Positions 36,847 through 46,983 of a stretch of 64,000 nucleotides of DNA are shown one piece after another. Under the pieces are notes generated by a model that was not told the DNA's origin, ran no database searches, and saw only the letters and a program-made list of their open reading frames with translations. A program made the position numbers and the translations under genes. The stretch is from positions 1 through 64,000 of the forward strand of contig CAXLMP010000068.1 in the NCBI GenBank assembly GCA_964187655.1. Direction: 5' to 3'. The stretch's first letter is position 1, and each line of letters begins with the position of its first letter. This DNA is from Lentimonas sp002292345 (GTDB lineage: Bacteria; Verrucomicrobiota; Verrucomicrobiia; Opitutales; Coraliomargaritaceae).

Positions 36847-39800
36847 ATGAAAAGACGGGACTACATATTTATACTAGGCTGTATTCTTTCGGTCCTTAGC
36901 GTTGCCTTTGCTGCTCAAATCGCAGTCATCGTAGCGGATCCGCGCTTCAGCGGCCATATTAACCAAATTGCACCTGTTTTCGGCGTTGCTTTTGGAATCG
37001 TTTGGCTTGGTGGACTACGCTATCTTCCTGCGGTATTTATTGGTGCCTTGCTGCCTGGGATCATTGCAAAAGAGAGTTTGCTTATGTTGCTGAGCGTGCC
37101 AATTGCAACCGTTACGTCCTCCGCGTTAAGTTTGCGTATATTAGAGGCTCTGCATGTGCGCTTCAATATGGAGCGCATTCGAGATGCACTAATAATCTTG
37201 TTTGTGGGGATCATAGCAAGCACCTGCTTCGGTGCTGTCATTGAATCTGTATTTCAATGTCGAGGCACGGGAGGTATCAATTGGGATGATTTTAAGGCGT
37301 TGTTCTTAACCAATTGGTTGGCAGCAGCTGTGGGATCGATTATTATTACTCCGTTCATTTTAGCCTGGGCGGATAAGGGCGGCTTCAAACTCGCAGGGCG
37401 GCAGTTCATTGAAGTGGGCCTTTGGCTTCTAGTGTTGTCCGCTTTCGGCTCAGTTACTTTTCAAAACTGGGCTCCGACTGACGTATTATTTTACCCGATG
37501 GAGCTGGCCATTTTTCCGATCATGGCATGGTCCGCGATTCGCTTCGGTCTTCGCGGCGCGTCCGCTGGGGTGTTTATTTTGGCGCTACTTGCAGTATGCG
37601 CACTGATTCCTGTTTTTTCAGCTGGAAGTACCGCCATTAGCCAAAGCCCTGCGAATGTCTGGATTTTTGTGGGAATTGTTTCGATTACTTCCATCTGCCT
37701 CGCAGCGGTGATGACTGAATTACGGCTTCGCGAAGCGCAAGTTTCGGAGAACGAGCGACGCCTTAGCGCCTTCACTGGTGCGTTGCCCGATATAGCCTTC
37801 GTGTTTTCGCGTGAAGGAATGATCGTTGATGTCTTTTCCGCTGATTCGGCAATCAAGTCGACTCACCGGATCACAAACGCAGAGCGAGTTCTTGGTAAAC
37901 CTTTGGCAGCTGTGTTTGATGAGAATGCGTGTCGCGCTTTCCTCGCTACAATTTCTGAATCGTTGAATTCAAATTCAGTGAAGACGTTGGAGTATTCTTT
38001 GGATTCGGTCGATGTTGGACAGCATTGGTTTGAAGCCCGTGTCTCACCAATGGCCACGGGTGAGCAACAAGCTGATTGTGTTGTTTGGGTTGCGTATAAT
38101 ATCTCATCGAGAAAGGCTGCAGAGGCTGCGATTAAGCAGCGAGATGTGGTGCTAAACGCGACAGCTCGAGCCAACCATGCATTACTGACGACCGTTGATT
38201 TTGATAATGCAATAGAGTTGGCCATGTGCGAAGTTGGCACTGCGCTGAATGTTGATCGCTCTTTTGTTTTTGAGATTACAGGTCGAGCGAGCGAAGCCTT
38301 TCACATCTTTAATCCTCGTTTTGAATGGCTGAAAAATGATTCATACCAAAGTGTCCTTGGACATCGTTCTCTGCAAGACGCTCCTTTCGAAGACTTTTTC
38401 CCTGGATGGTATGAGCAGTTAATGCAGGGCGAAATCATCCAAGTATTAGGGTCGTCTGACAGCCAGCTTGATTCGAAGGTATTCCGAGAACTAGAGAGCG
38501 AGTCTTTATTGGTAATTCCGATGTGGATCGGCGGCCGACTGTATGGATTCTTTGCTATGGATTATTGCAGTCAACAGCATCAATGGGATGAGTCAGAGAT
38601 GAACGCTGCTAGAGTCTTAGCTTCAAGTATCGGAGGCTTAATTCTGATGCAAGAACGGGAAGAAGAATTGCGCGTGGCTCGTGATCAATCCGAATTAGCC
38701 AGTGTGGCCAAAGGAGAGTTCTTGGCAATGATGAGCCATGAGATTCGCACGCCTATGAATGCCATCATAGGATATACAGATCTGATGTTCCAGACAGACT
38801 TGGACGAGGTGCAAACGGAGCAAGCATCCATCATCAAACGAAGCGGAAAAGCGTTGTTGAATTTAATCAACAACATTCTTGATTATTCAAAAATTGAGAC
38901 ACGCAAAATGGAGTTAGAATCGATCGAGTTCGACCTCGAGCAGATCATGTGTGAGGCCTTAGAATATGCTTTGCCAGATGCTAAATTAAAGAAATTACAG
39001 ATTGATTATGAAGTAGGCGCTGGGATCAGTGAAATCTATATAGGTGATCCGCACCGTATTCGGCAAATTTTGATGAATTTGACTAGTAACGCGGTAAAAT
39101 TTACTAATGAAGGTTCTGTATTGATGAGTGTAAGCCTGAATCAATCGAAGTCTGTCGGTGGTACCGACATGCTTCATTTTGAAGTGCAGGATAGTGGCTG
39201 TGGAATCGCAAAGGATAAGTTCGATCAATTATTTAAAGCATTCACGCAGGTCGATTCATCAACAACCCGAAAGTTTGGAGGCACTGGGCTGGGACTTGTG
39301 ATTTGCAAGCGTTTAGTAGAGCGAATGCAGGGAGAGATTTGGGTGGAAAGTGCCGTGAATGCAGGATCGTGCTTTCAATTTACAATACCACTGCCTCGCC
39401 CGAAGCAATTGACCACGAACTGTGCACCCTCCGTTCGCAAAGAAATGGATAGTGGTTATATAGATCAGATTAAAGCTGATTTTGCAGAAGCGCATCCGTT
39501 AAGATTACTAATCTGCGAAGATGATGACGACAATCGGTGGGTTATTAAATCACTACTAGAATTACTTGGCTATCACCCACAGGTTGTCCATGACGGCGCT
39601 CAGGCGATTGAGCTGATGCAAAGCGGGGTTTTTGATGTTATTTTAATGGATGTTCGACTCCCAGGGCAAAGTGGACTCGAGATTACGCAGGCTATTCGTA
39701 GTGGGGAATTTGTGGATCAGGATCCTCAGCAGTATATCATTGCAGTGACTGCGTTTGCGATGAACGAAGATCGCGCCAAGTGCCTCGCTGCTGGCATGAA

Positions 39801-39879
39801 CGACTACCTTAGCAAGCCTGTAGAAGTTGCTAGATTAAAGGATGCGTTGATTCGGGCGCATCGTACTTTAATTAGCTGA
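36847..39879 (+). CDS. MASE1-PAS-GAF hybrid sensor histidine kinase
   Basis: A 1010-residue membrane kinase. Residues 1-290 hold eight or so hydrophobic segments of the MASE1 sensor type (FGVAFGIVWLGGLRYLPAVF, NWLAAAVGSIIITPF). A PAS-like region spans about 305-420 and a GAF-like region about 435-600 (ALNVDRSFVFEITG). HisKA: EFLAMMSHEIRTPMNAIIGY with His631. HATPase: NLTSNAVKFTNEG, DSGCGIAKDKFDQLF, TRKFGGTGLGLVI. A receiver at 885-1005 has Asp935 (DVILMDVRLPG), Thr (IIAVTAF) and Lys (YLSKPV). The signal is unknown. A separate Hpt protein or response regulator would receive the phosphate. No Shine-Dalgarno precedes the ATG. Confidence 0.92.
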   Translation: MKRRDYIFILGCILSVLSVAFAAQIAVIVADPRFSGHINQIAPVFGVAFGIVWLGGLRYLPAVFIGALLPGIIAKESLLMLLSVPIATVTSSALSLRILEALHVRFNMERIRDALIILFVGIIASTCFGAVIESVFQCRGTGGINWDDFKALFLTNWLAAAVGSIIITPFILAWADKGGFKLAGRQFIEVGLWLLVLSAFGSVTFQNWAPTDVLFYPMELAIFPIMAWSAIRFGLRGASAGVFILALLAVCALIPVFSAGSTAISQSPANVWIFVGIVSITSICLAAVMTELRLREAQVSENERRLSAFTGALPDIAFVFSREGMIVDVFSADSAIKSTHRITNAERVLGKPLAAVFDENACRAFLATISESLNSNSVKTLEYSLDSVDVGQHWFEARVSPMATGEQQADCVVWVAYNISSRKAAEAAIKQRDVVLNATARANHALLTTVDFDNAIELAMCEVGTALNVDRSFVFEITGRASEAFHIFNPRFEWLKNDSYQSVLGHRSLQDAPFEDFFPGWYEQLMQGEIIQVLGSSDSQLDSKVFRELESESLLVIPMWIGGRLYGFFAMDYCSQQHQWDESEMNAARVLASSIGGLILMQEREEELRVARDQSELASVAKGEFLAMMSHEIRTPMNAIIGYTDLMFQTDLDEVQTEQASIIKRSGKALLNLINNILDYSKIETRKMELESIEFDLEQIMCEALEYALPDAKLKKLQIDYEVGAGISEIYIGDPHRIRQILMNLTSNAVKFTNEGSVLMSVSLNQSKSVGGTDMLHFEVQDSGCGIAKDKFDQLFKAFTQVDSSTTRKFGGTGLGLVICKRLVERMQGEIWVESAVNAGSCFQFTIPLPRPKQLTTNCAPSVRKEMDSGYIDQIKADFAEAHPLRLLICEDDDDNRWVIKSLLELLGYHPQVVHDGAQAIELMQSGVFDVILMDVRLPGQSGLEITQAIRSGEFVDQDPQQYIIAVTAFAMNEDRAKCLAAGMNDYLSKPVEVARLKDALIRAHRTLIS

Positions 39880-39919
39880 GCTTGCCGCGCCTTAATGCTC
39901 TCAGAAGGTGCTATCTGGT

Positions 39920-40720
39920 ATGAAAATTGCACTCGCACAATTCGAAGTTATTAGAGGTGCACCCTCGACCAATATCACTAAAATTCGTGAGTTGGTCGCA
40001 CAATCAAAAGCTCGGGGAGGAAGAGTCGTTTTTTTGCCAGAAATGTGTACCACAGGTTTTGATTGGAGCCGCAATCTTGAATTACTTAATAAAGCGGCGG
40101 AACACCGTGCTCAAATTGCAGCATTTGCGGTTGAATTTAATGTCGCCATTTGTGGTTCGTTTTTAGAGCAAACAGAATCGGGGCGACCGGCCAATACCTT
40201 GTATTTTTTTGAACGAACTGGAGCGATCTCCGCGCAATATCGAAAGGTGCATTTATTCACACTTTTCGGTGAAGAGAAGCAGGTACAGCGAGGGGAGGCT
40301 ATTGTCACTGCAGACACGGAACTTGGGCGGATCGGTTGCAGTATATGCTACGATCTAAGATTCCCGGAGCTATTCCGCAAGTGCGCGCTCGACGGAGCAG
40401 TAGTGCAAGTCTTAGCCGCAGCATTCCCGCATCCGCGTTTAGGGCATTGGCGCAGCTTAATTCAAGCCCGCGCAATTGAGAATCAATCGTACTTCATTGC
40501 TACCAATCAGTGCGGAATCGAGCGACACGGCTCTAGTATTGGAAAATGCGAATATTTTGGGCATTCATTAGTGGTCGATCCGTGGGGGCAGATTTTAATG
40601 GAAGCGAGTGAGTCGGAAGGCGTCTACCTTGCCGATATTGATCTGCTCGAAGTCGCGAATGCCCGTGGTCGCTTGACGGCCCTCAAAGACCGGCGCCCCG
40701 AATTATACTATAACGCCTAG
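39920..40720 (+). CDS. Carbon-nitrogen hydrolase (nitrilase superfamily), omega-amidase-like
   Basis: 266 residues. Catalytic triad of the nitrilase superfamily: Glu41 in VFLPEMCTTGFDW, Lys in AQYRKVHLF, and Cys in GRIGCSICYDLRFPELFR. The CYDLRFPEL and FIATNQCGIERHG phrases resemble the YafV/omega-amidase and Nit1/Nit2 branches, which hydrolyse alpha-ketoglutaramate or deaminated glutathione. The substrate is inferred. ATG 39920 is chosen over GTG 39908 because the family begins at the MKIALAQ strand. It ends one base before the convergent rpe stop. Confidence 0.88.
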   Translation: MKIALAQFEVIRGAPSTNITKIRELVAQSKARGGRVVFLPEMCTTGFDWSRNLELLNKAAEHRAQIAAFAVEFNVAICGSFLEQTESGRPANTLYFFERTGAISAQYRKVHLFTLFGEEKQVQRGEAIVTADTELGRIGCSICYDLRFPELFRKCALDGAVVQVLAAAFPHPRLGHWRSLIQARAIENQSYFIATNQCGIERHGSSIGKCEYFGHSLVVDPWGQILMEASESEGVYLADIDLLEVANARGRLTALKDRRPELYYNA

Positions 40721-40721
40721 C

Positions 40722-41381
40722 CTAAGCGGTGACAGTTGCGTTAAACGCCTTACGATCTTCGGCGTTGAAAAATGCAGTGCCCGCCACTAGTGTATCTACA
40801 CCACGTGCGGTGCAACTTCCTGCAGTTTTGAGATCGACGCCACCATCCACTTCGAGTCGATAGTTCAGGCCGAATTCGTTGCGCCATTTAGCCAAGGTCT
40901 CCATCTTTGGTAGAATGTCCTCGCGGAAGCTTTGTCCGCCAAAGCCAGGTTGCACTGTCATTAACAAAACGATGTTGCACTCTTCCAGAAACGGTTTTGC
41001 TGCATCGACTGGAGTGTCCGGATTTAAGACCACGCCACATTTGCAACCACGTTTGCGAATGTGCTTCAAGGTATCAGTGATCGGGTAGTCTGGTTCCACG
41101 TGAATAGTAACTTGATCGGCACCCGCATCAATAAATGCATCAACGAACTTGTCTGGATTATCGAGCATTAGATGGACATCGAAGAACAAGTCCGATGTAG
41201 AACGCATGGCCTTCACCGTTTGCGGACCAAAGGTCAGGTTCGGCACAAAGTGTCCGTCCATGATATCGAGATGCACCCAACTCAATCCAGCAGCTTCAAT
41301 TTCTTTTAGACTGCTCTTAAGGTCTGCGTGATCGCCTGCGAGAATGGACGGGGCCAAGATCTTTTCGTGTGGACTTTGCAT
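40722..41381 (-). CDS. rpe: Ribulose-phosphate 3-epimerase
   Basis: A 219-residue TIM barrel of the pentose phosphate pathway: ribulose-5-P to xylulose-5-P. Motifs: ILAPSILAGDHADL, WVHLDIMDGHFVPNLTFGP (metal His and Asp), DVHLMLDNP, LLMTVQPGFGGQSF and LEVDGGVDLKTA. The start is the ATG at 41379-41381; a longer open frame reaching back to 41591 adds 70 residues unlike any epimerase and has no better start signal. Confidence 0.94.
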   Translation of the reverse strand: MQSPHEKILAPSILAGDHADLKSSLKEIEAAGLSWVHLDIMDGHFVPNLTFGPQTVKAMRSTSDLFFDVHLMLDNPDKFVDAFIDAGADQVTIHVEPDYPITDTLKHIRKRGCKCGVVLNPDTPVDAAKPFLEECNIVLLMTVQPGFGGQSFREDILPKMETLAKWRNEFGLNYRLEVDGGVDLKTAGSCTARGVDTLVAGTAFFNAEDRKAFNATVTA

Positions 41382-41651
41382 GGATGCTATATTGGCGCTG
41401 TTTGTATCTGTGGCAAGAACCGCATCCTGCTTTAACTCCTTTTTCTTGAAGAAATACCATATTGACCAATTAAACAATGAATCGTATCCGAAACCAGTGG
41501 AGCCTGAAAATGAATGCAGCACACCACAACGGACAATGCCGCGGCCACAGATAGATTCCTGGATGCCGTAGCGAGCAGCTGCTACGAGCAAAAAGTCGAT
41601 CGATGAGGTGATACAATTCGAGGGAGGGGAGTATATTTTAACGCCTGGTGC

Positions 41652-42815
41652 TCACTTGCGGCTATAAACGAGCACTGTGCTGGAATCGTGCTGATACAAC
41701 AGACCAGTGAAACTGCGCTCAGGCTGTTGGTAGTATTGTACAAATGCTTGGTAAAATTCATCAGGAATAAAAGCTGGGATGCTACCGCCTGGCACCCCCT
41801 GATTGTCTGTCTGAAGAATGACTGCCTTAAAGCTAGCTGGGGCTGCTTGATTCGATCGGACGACTGCGGATACAATAACGGTGACGTTTGTATTCAGATA
41901 AGTTTCGATGTCTGCCAAGTAGAATGCTGCAGTTTTGGGCGGTGGAGGTGGCTCACTTATTATCACTTGTCCGCGAAACGAGTTGATTTTTGGAAGTGTG
42001 ATACCAGGTATTTCGAGCAAGTCATCGACGGCTGCAATGGGCCGGGCGGCGATGATATAGCTAGCGAGAGCAGGACCAATGCCGGGCAATATTTCGAGTT
42101 CATTTGCGCTTACGGTATTTAGATTAAGCTTGGTAGTCTGGCTAGCTGCAGTTGCTGATGCGTTGGCAGAAGATGTTTGGGTTGTGCGAGTGCCTTCGAC
42201 ACCTGAATCGAGTTGATTCATTCCAGCAAGCTGGAGAGATTTGGTCGCGTTGCCCCAAATACCAATCATGTTGGCTTGGGCAGTTCGTTCGTATTGCTTG
42301 AGTTGGCCGAGGTAAGACTGTGGCGTGACGCCGCTTGGCCAGTTGCCTTTAGTCGGCATACCGTAAATACGGGCAAAGCCATTGCGAATCAACTCAGAGC
42401 TAAGCATCTGATCATTCTTTCTAACTAATGCAAAAAAGCGGGGTTCTTTACCGCCGCGTGCGTCTGCCCATTTTGTGATCAAGGTAAATTCGCCGCGTAA
42501 GAATTTTTTTGTAAAAATGGTCGACTGTTTACCAGCGGCCATGACGTCTGAATCTGTGATTGAAAAATAGTACGCTTGGTCGCGTATACGATCCATATAG
42601 GCGCCATGCGTCTCTGGGCAGTCAACAAAGTACAGCCTAGCAATGAATGTCAGATCCTTGTGCTGCACTTTAAAGCTGTCCCCGTCATTGATCGAAGATT
42701 TAACAAGCCGACAGCCCTCCAGCACTTCCCAAGCTCTTGATGTCTCGCCATTTGCCTGTATCGACAAGTTTAGTATCATACTGCAGGCAAAATAGATATA
42801 AAAATACAAACGCAT
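41652..42815 (-). CDS. Secreted nuclease-like protein with SNase, HhH and C-terminal beta domain
   Basis: 387 residues with a signal peptide (FYIYFACSMILNLSIQANG). Residues about 30-190 resemble a thermonuclease (SNase) domain: INDGDSFKVQHKDLTFIARLYFVDCPET, and EPRFFALVRKNDQMLSSELIRNGFARIYG. The catalytic Arg/Glu pattern is partly changed, so activity is uncertain. Residues 225-290 form a ComEA-like helix-hairpin-helix (LNLNTVSANELEILPGIGPALASYIIAAR). The C-terminal 100 residues are beta-rich, with LNTNVTVIVSAVV like an OB-fold. It is likely periplasmic or secreted, perhaps acting on extracellular DNA. The ATG 42815 starts at the signal peptide; a longer frame reaches 42857. Confidence 0.78.
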   Translation of the reverse strand: MRLYFYIYFACSMILNLSIQANGETSRAWEVLEGCRLVKSSINDGDSFKVQHKDLTFIARLYFVDCPETHGAYMDRIRDQAYYFSITDSDVMAAGKQSTIFTKKFLRGEFTLITKWADARGGKEPRFFALVRKNDQMLSSELIRNGFARIYGMPTKGNWPSGVTPQSYLGQLKQYERTAQANMIGIWGNATKSLQLAGMNQLDSGVEGTRTTQTSSANASATAASQTTKLNLNTVSANELEILPGIGPALASYIIAARPIAAVDDLLEIPGITLPKINSFRGQVIISEPPPPPKTAAFYLADIETYLNTNVTVIVSAVVRSNQAAPASFKAVILQTDNQGVPGGSIPAFIPDEFYQAFVQYYQQPERSFTGLLYQHDSSTVLVYSRK

Positions 42816-42916
42816 GATTAGTTTCTGACGTGAATAGTGGGATTGGCAAGGTTTCACAGTATCATAAATTGTTTTTTCCGAAAGCTTGCGAATATGTTGT
42901 TGTCCTCTTTGCTTCC

Positions 42917-43603
42917 ATGCCTGTGCCGAATATAAATCAAACTAATGAGCTTCAAGTCGCCTTGCAGACGTTACTCCCAGTGTCAGCCGGCTGCGGAGTG
43001 CAGCAGGTTGCCAGTGAAGCTGAGGCCTTTGAATACGAGGAAGAGGGCAGACACTTGGCTAATTCGGTAATTAAGCGCCGCAATGAGTTCATTTCCGGCC
43101 GCCGTTGCGCGCGCATGGCTTTGAACCATATAGGCCAAGTTTCGTGCGCATTGCCAACCGACTCAAACGGACTTCCCGTTTGGCCATCTGCCACCATTGG
43201 GTCGATTACGCATTCGCGCGGCTTATGTTGTGCTGTTGCGGCCTCTGCTGAGAAAATGATATATCTTGGGATCGACCTCGAGAAAACAAATCGACTTAGC
43301 CCGCGGGCAATGGAGCGGGTGGTGCATCCGCTTGAGAGCGCAGTTATTGGCGACGATCAGGCTCTTGCCAGCTTACTATTCAGTGCAAAAGAGGCATACT
43401 TTAAAGCTCAGTTCCCCATCTGGGGCGCACAGCCCAATTTTAAAGATATTGCCCTGCAGATCGAACCCGACACGCAGCAACTTTCTGTGCTAGAAATTTC
43501 CACGAATTTGCCTGCTCAACTACGTGAAGTGACGCTTCGCATGAAGTTCAGTTATAAATTTGTACGCGATTATGTGGTCACGCTGTGTTGGTTGGAATTA
43601 TAG
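42917..43603 (+). CDS. 4'-phosphopantetheinyl transferase, Sfp/EntD-like
   Basis: 228 residues. Motifs of the Sfp/EntD superfamily: ISGRRCARMALNHIG, GSITHSRGLCCAVAAS, LGIDLEKTNRLSPRAMERVV (metal Asp, Glu) and LFSAKEAYFKAQFP (WSxKEAxxK motif). It transfers phosphopantetheine from CoA to carrier-protein domains. The EntD-like GRRCAR segment suggests a secondary-metabolism or broad-range enzyme. ATG 42917 is chosen since residues upstream (from 42830) are unlike the family and overlap the divergent gene. No NRPS or PKS gene is in the window. Confidence 0.9.
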   Translation: MPVPNINQTNELQVALQTLLPVSAGCGVQQVASEAEAFEYEEEGRHLANSVIKRRNEFISGRRCARMALNHIGQVSCALPTDSNGLPVWPSATIGSITHSRGLCCAVAASAEKMIYLGIDLEKTNRLSPRAMERVVHPLESAVIGDDQALASLLFSAKEAYFKAQFPIWGAQPNFKDIALQIEPDTQQLSVLEISTNLPAQLREVTLRMKFSYKFVRDYVVTLCWLEL

Positions 43604-43680
43604 CCAAGGGCGTGGCAAGGCTATCATCCATTGAGCCCGCTACGTAGAAACATTTTGAAATGACTGGATACAATCGCAAT

Positions 43681-44010
43681 TCAATCTACGTTTCGCAGCC
43701 AAGTAAGTCGCTTGAGGCTATCAATATCTCCACGGGCTAATGACTTCCACAGCCGCAATGCCTCGGCTCTGAGTATACCTGTCATGAAACGCGGGTGATC
43801 ATCGTCATCTTCTAAATTCTCAAAAGTCACAATACCGCGGGGATAGAGTGTGAGTGTCCATCCACTCGAATCATGTACTAATGAGAGGTCGGGATGATCC
43901 GCCTCTTCAAAGCCTGGCGTATCGAGCTGCGCAATAATTTGCTCCATCCGTACTGCATTTGGATTCAACTCCGAAACGCCGTCCATGTCGGTGGTATGAT
44001 ACAGGTCCAT
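43681..44010 (-). CDS. Hypothetical protein downstream of argA
   Basis: A 109-residue acidic protein. It has a short two-stranded element (GWTLTLYPRGIVTFENLEDD) followed by a helix (AEALRLWKSLARGDIDSLKRL). No family recognised. It starts 14 bases after argA on the same strand, so it is likely translated from the same mRNA. Its short size and lack of export signals fit a cytoplasmic accessory factor. Confidence 0.65.
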   Translation of the reverse strand: MDLYHTTDMDGVSELNPNAVRMEQIIAQLDTPGFEEADHPDLSLVHDSSGWTLTLYPRGIVTFENLEDDDDHPRFMTGILRAEALRLWKSLARGDIDSLKRLTWLRNVD

Positions 44011-44024
44011 GGGTGACGCTTTAT

Positions 44025-45332
44025 CTATAAATCCTTATAGAGGATTTTAGAGTTTCGCCCGTTTGCCTCGTAGTGTGCTTTTCGTGTAGCAGGCAGTACT
44101 TCGGCACAGCCTTCTTGAAACCCGCAGAGCTTGGTAAAGAAATTTGTTGCTTGAGTGGTCATTGCGATCATACGTATCGCGCCACGTTGCTTTGCATCGA
44201 ATTCAGCGTATTCGACCATCTGCCGGCCCACTCCTTTGTTTTGATAGAATGGTTGCACATATACGCTACCGATTTCGACCACGCTACTGTCTTCGTAGAC
44301 CTGCAGATGTATACACGCAACGATGCTACCATCAATTTCGTATACCAAAAAGTCTTCGATTGCCGCTTCGATCTCTACTTGCGAACGATCTAGTAGTGTT
44401 TCGGAGCGCACGCCATTTTGAGTAATATTATAAATCGAATATGCATCGACTTTCATAGCACGCCGAATTGATTGGTATTCATTGCTGTAAACCATCGTGC
44501 CGATGCCGACTTTATCAAAAATCTCATTGAGTAGCGCTCCAAACAGGCGACCGTCCAAGATGTGTGCCCGCGGAACACCGGCTCCAATTGCTTGCACGGC
44601 ATGCTTTGCTTTACTGTGCAAAGGGCTGGAGATCCCAGACTGTTCATCTTTCAGCAATGCACTGAGCTCCGCGACTGGTAGGTTAGTCTGAGGTTGCCCG
44701 TTGACTAGTAGACCATCCTGTGCGGTTAAATAGACCAATTTAGATGCGTCGAGTTGTGAAGCCAGTTCGGCAGCCAGAAGATCCGAGTTTATGCGCAGTG
44801 AGGTACCTTCGCGGTTAAATGCGACCGGGTTCACAATCGGAATCGTATTTGCTTCCAACAGGCTGTTGAAAAGTGCGGCGTCGAGCTTATCGACTCGACC
44901 GCTGAAGAGCTGGTCTTCGCCTTTGACGATGCCAATCTCTTTGCTGCGCACACCATTACTTAATGCGCAACGCAGGCCATTGCGTGTGAGGCCCTGCATA
45001 ATACACAAGCTCACCTGCGCCGAAGCTTCGGTTGCTAATTCGAGTGTTTGCGCATTAGTTGTTCCTTCGCCATTTGCGTTGGTGATTGTAATTTCCCGCA
45101 AGTCTGCCAGGGCGGTGAGTTGCTGACCCACACCATGTACCAGCACCACTTTGATGTTCAGCGAACGCAATACCGCGATATCTAGCAGGACATTTTCAAA
45201 GTTTTCATGCGCGACGAGGCTACCATCCAACGCGATCACAAATACGTGATCGCGAAACATCGGGACATACTTCAGAATGCCACGAAGATCCGTTGGTTTG
45301 ATTGTGCTTTCGCCTGCGTTTTGTGCCGTCAT
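44025..45332 (-). CDS. argA: N-acetylglutamate synthase (amino-acid N-acetyltransferase)
   Basis: A 435-residue fusion of an amino-acid-kinase-fold domain (1-290) and a GNAT acetyltransferase domain (295-435), the classic ArgA build. It makes N-acetylglutamate from glutamate and acetyl-CoA, the first step of arginine synthesis; arginine binds the kinase-fold domain for feedback. Signs: VLVHGVGQQL, LTRNGLRCALSNGVR, then EIGSVYVQPFYQNKGVGRQMVEYAE (acetyl-CoA loop, Q/RxxGxG/A) and ATNFFTKLCGFQEG. Other arg genes are not in the window. Confidence 0.94.
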   Translation of the reverse strand: MTAQNAGESTIKPTDLRGILKYVPMFRDHVFVIALDGSLVAHENFENVLLDIAVLRSLNIKVVLVHGVGQQLTALADLREITITNANGEGTTNAQTLELATEASAQVSLCIMQGLTRNGLRCALSNGVRSKEIGIVKGEDQLFSGRVDKLDAALFNSLLEANTIPIVNPVAFNREGTSLRINSDLLAAELASQLDASKLVYLTAQDGLLVNGQPQTNLPVAELSALLKDEQSGISSPLHSKAKHAVQAIGAGVPRAHILDGRLFGALLNEIFDKVGIGTMVYSNEYQSIRRAMKVDAYSIYNITQNGVRSETLLDRSQVEIEAAIEDFLVYEIDGSIVACIHLQVYEDSSVVEIGSVYVQPFYQNKGVGRQMVEYAEFDAKQRGAIRMIAMTTQATNFFTKLCGFQEGCAEVLPATRKAHYEANGRNSKILYKDL

Positions 45333-45469
45333 GGAATAATCGAATGAGTTTACAGCAGTGAATTGTTAAGGATATATCTCTAAAATGGAATATTATAATT
45401 GGTGCCACTGCAGCTTGCGGAAGGGAAGCTTGCAAGATATAGCTACACCACGCCATTCTTTTGCTAAGC

Positions 45470-46414
45470 ATGGCAACCGATCCAGTATCCGCTATTCCCA
45501 AAGCATTTGTCGAACCCGTCGAGAGCTTTCTCGCTTGGCTGGAGTTGGAACGTGGGCTTTCTAGTCATACCATATCGGCCTATGCACGCGACCTCGCTCA
45601 ATACACTCAACATCTAAAGAAGCAAGGCGTTGCCGATTGGGCCACCGTAGGTGAAAGCGACGTGAGTGCATGGACTGCTCATCTAAGCGAAGCCGAATAT
45701 GCTCGCAGCAGCCAAGCGCGTAAACTCTCTGCCATTCGAATGCTGGCTCGCCATCTCGTGCGCGAAGGTATTCGAATGGACGATTTTACCGAATTAGTAC
45801 CCACGCCAAAGCTCTCTCTTAAACTTCCCGAAGTGCTTACGCATAATGAGTTAAAGCGCCTGCTCGAAGCGCCAGCAACCAACACGCCACACGGCTTACG
45901 GGATCGCGCAATACTCGAATTATTCTATAGTAGCGGGCTGCGTGTCTCCGAGCTTTGTGGTATCTTATTGCAAGCAATCAACCTCGACGACGGTTACGTG
46001 CGCGTATTGGGCAAAGGCTTCAAAGAACGCATTGCTCCGATCGGCAGCGCAGCGGTCATCGCGGTGCGTAATTATCTAACGGGAGCGCGCCCTCACTTCG
46101 TCAAGAACAAGACTGGCAGTGAACTTTTCCTTAGCCAGCAGGGCAAAGCGATATCGCGTAAAATGGTCTGGGTGCTGATTAAGCAATACGCACTCAAGGC
46201 AGGCATAAAAAAACCGATCAAGCCGCACTTATTGCGCCACTCATTTGCGACACATCTACTCGAAGGTGGAGCTGATCTACGCGCGATCCAAGAGATGCTC
46301 GGACATTCGGATATTTCGACTACGCAGATTTATACTTCCGTACAGTCGGCTCGACTCGCTGACGAACACGCGCTTTATCATCCACGATCGAAAGACGGTA
46401 GGGCTGATGTATGA
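45470..46414 (+). CDS. Tyrosine recombinase XerC/XerD-type
   Basis: A 314-residue site-specific recombinase. The N-terminal SAM-like domain has ESFLAWLELERGLSSHTISAYARDLAQ. The catalytic domain has Arg in YSSGLRVSELCGI, KPHLLRHSFATHLLEGGADL (HxxR), GHSDISTTQIYTSV (His and nucleophile Tyr). Normal length for chromosome-dimer resolution by XerCD at dif. A vagrant integrase is less likely, as no element borders are visible. ATG 45470 is used; TTG 45461 is an alternative. A bidirectional terminator lies 118 bases downstream. Confidence 0.9.
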   Translation: MATDPVSAIPKAFVEPVESFLAWLELERGLSSHTISAYARDLAQYTQHLKKQGVADWATVGESDVSAWTAHLSEAEYARSSQARKLSAIRMLARHLVREGIRMDDFTELVPTPKLSLKLPEVLTHNELKRLLEAPATNTPHGLRDRAILELFYSSGLRVSELCGILLQAINLDDGYVRVLGKGFKERIAPIGSAAVIAVRNYLTGARPHFVKNKTGSELFLSQQGKAISRKMVWVLIKQYALKAGIKKPIKPHLLRHSFATHLLEGGADLRAIQEMLGHSDISTTQIYTSVQSARLADEHALYHPRSKDGRADV

Positions 46415-46531
46415 TTAAATCATGCACATGAATTCGTTTGGACCTTCTTCTAGGCTTGTTGAAATTGAGGGCTATTATTGTATAAAATTGCTAAATTCGA
46501 GCGCAGGTTATAGCGCCTATAAGCAGGCACA

Positions 46532-46561
46532 AAAAAAGCCGAACATAAGTTCGGCTTTTTT
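46532..46561. terminator. Bidirectional intrinsic terminator
   Basis: AAAAAAGCCGAAC, a 4-base loop and GTTCGGCTTTTTT: a perfect 13-base inverted repeat with A-run and T-run. It serves the recombinase gene from the left and tRNA-Leu from the right. Confidence 0.9.
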
Positions 46562-46568
46562 CTTTCAC

Positions 46569-46983
<415 letters not shown>

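Noticed and set aside
41382..41591. 70-residue N-terminal extension of rpe, or a separate small gene
   Set aside because: It has no match to epimerases, no start signal and no recognisable domain; the ATG at 41381 gives a normal-length enzyme.
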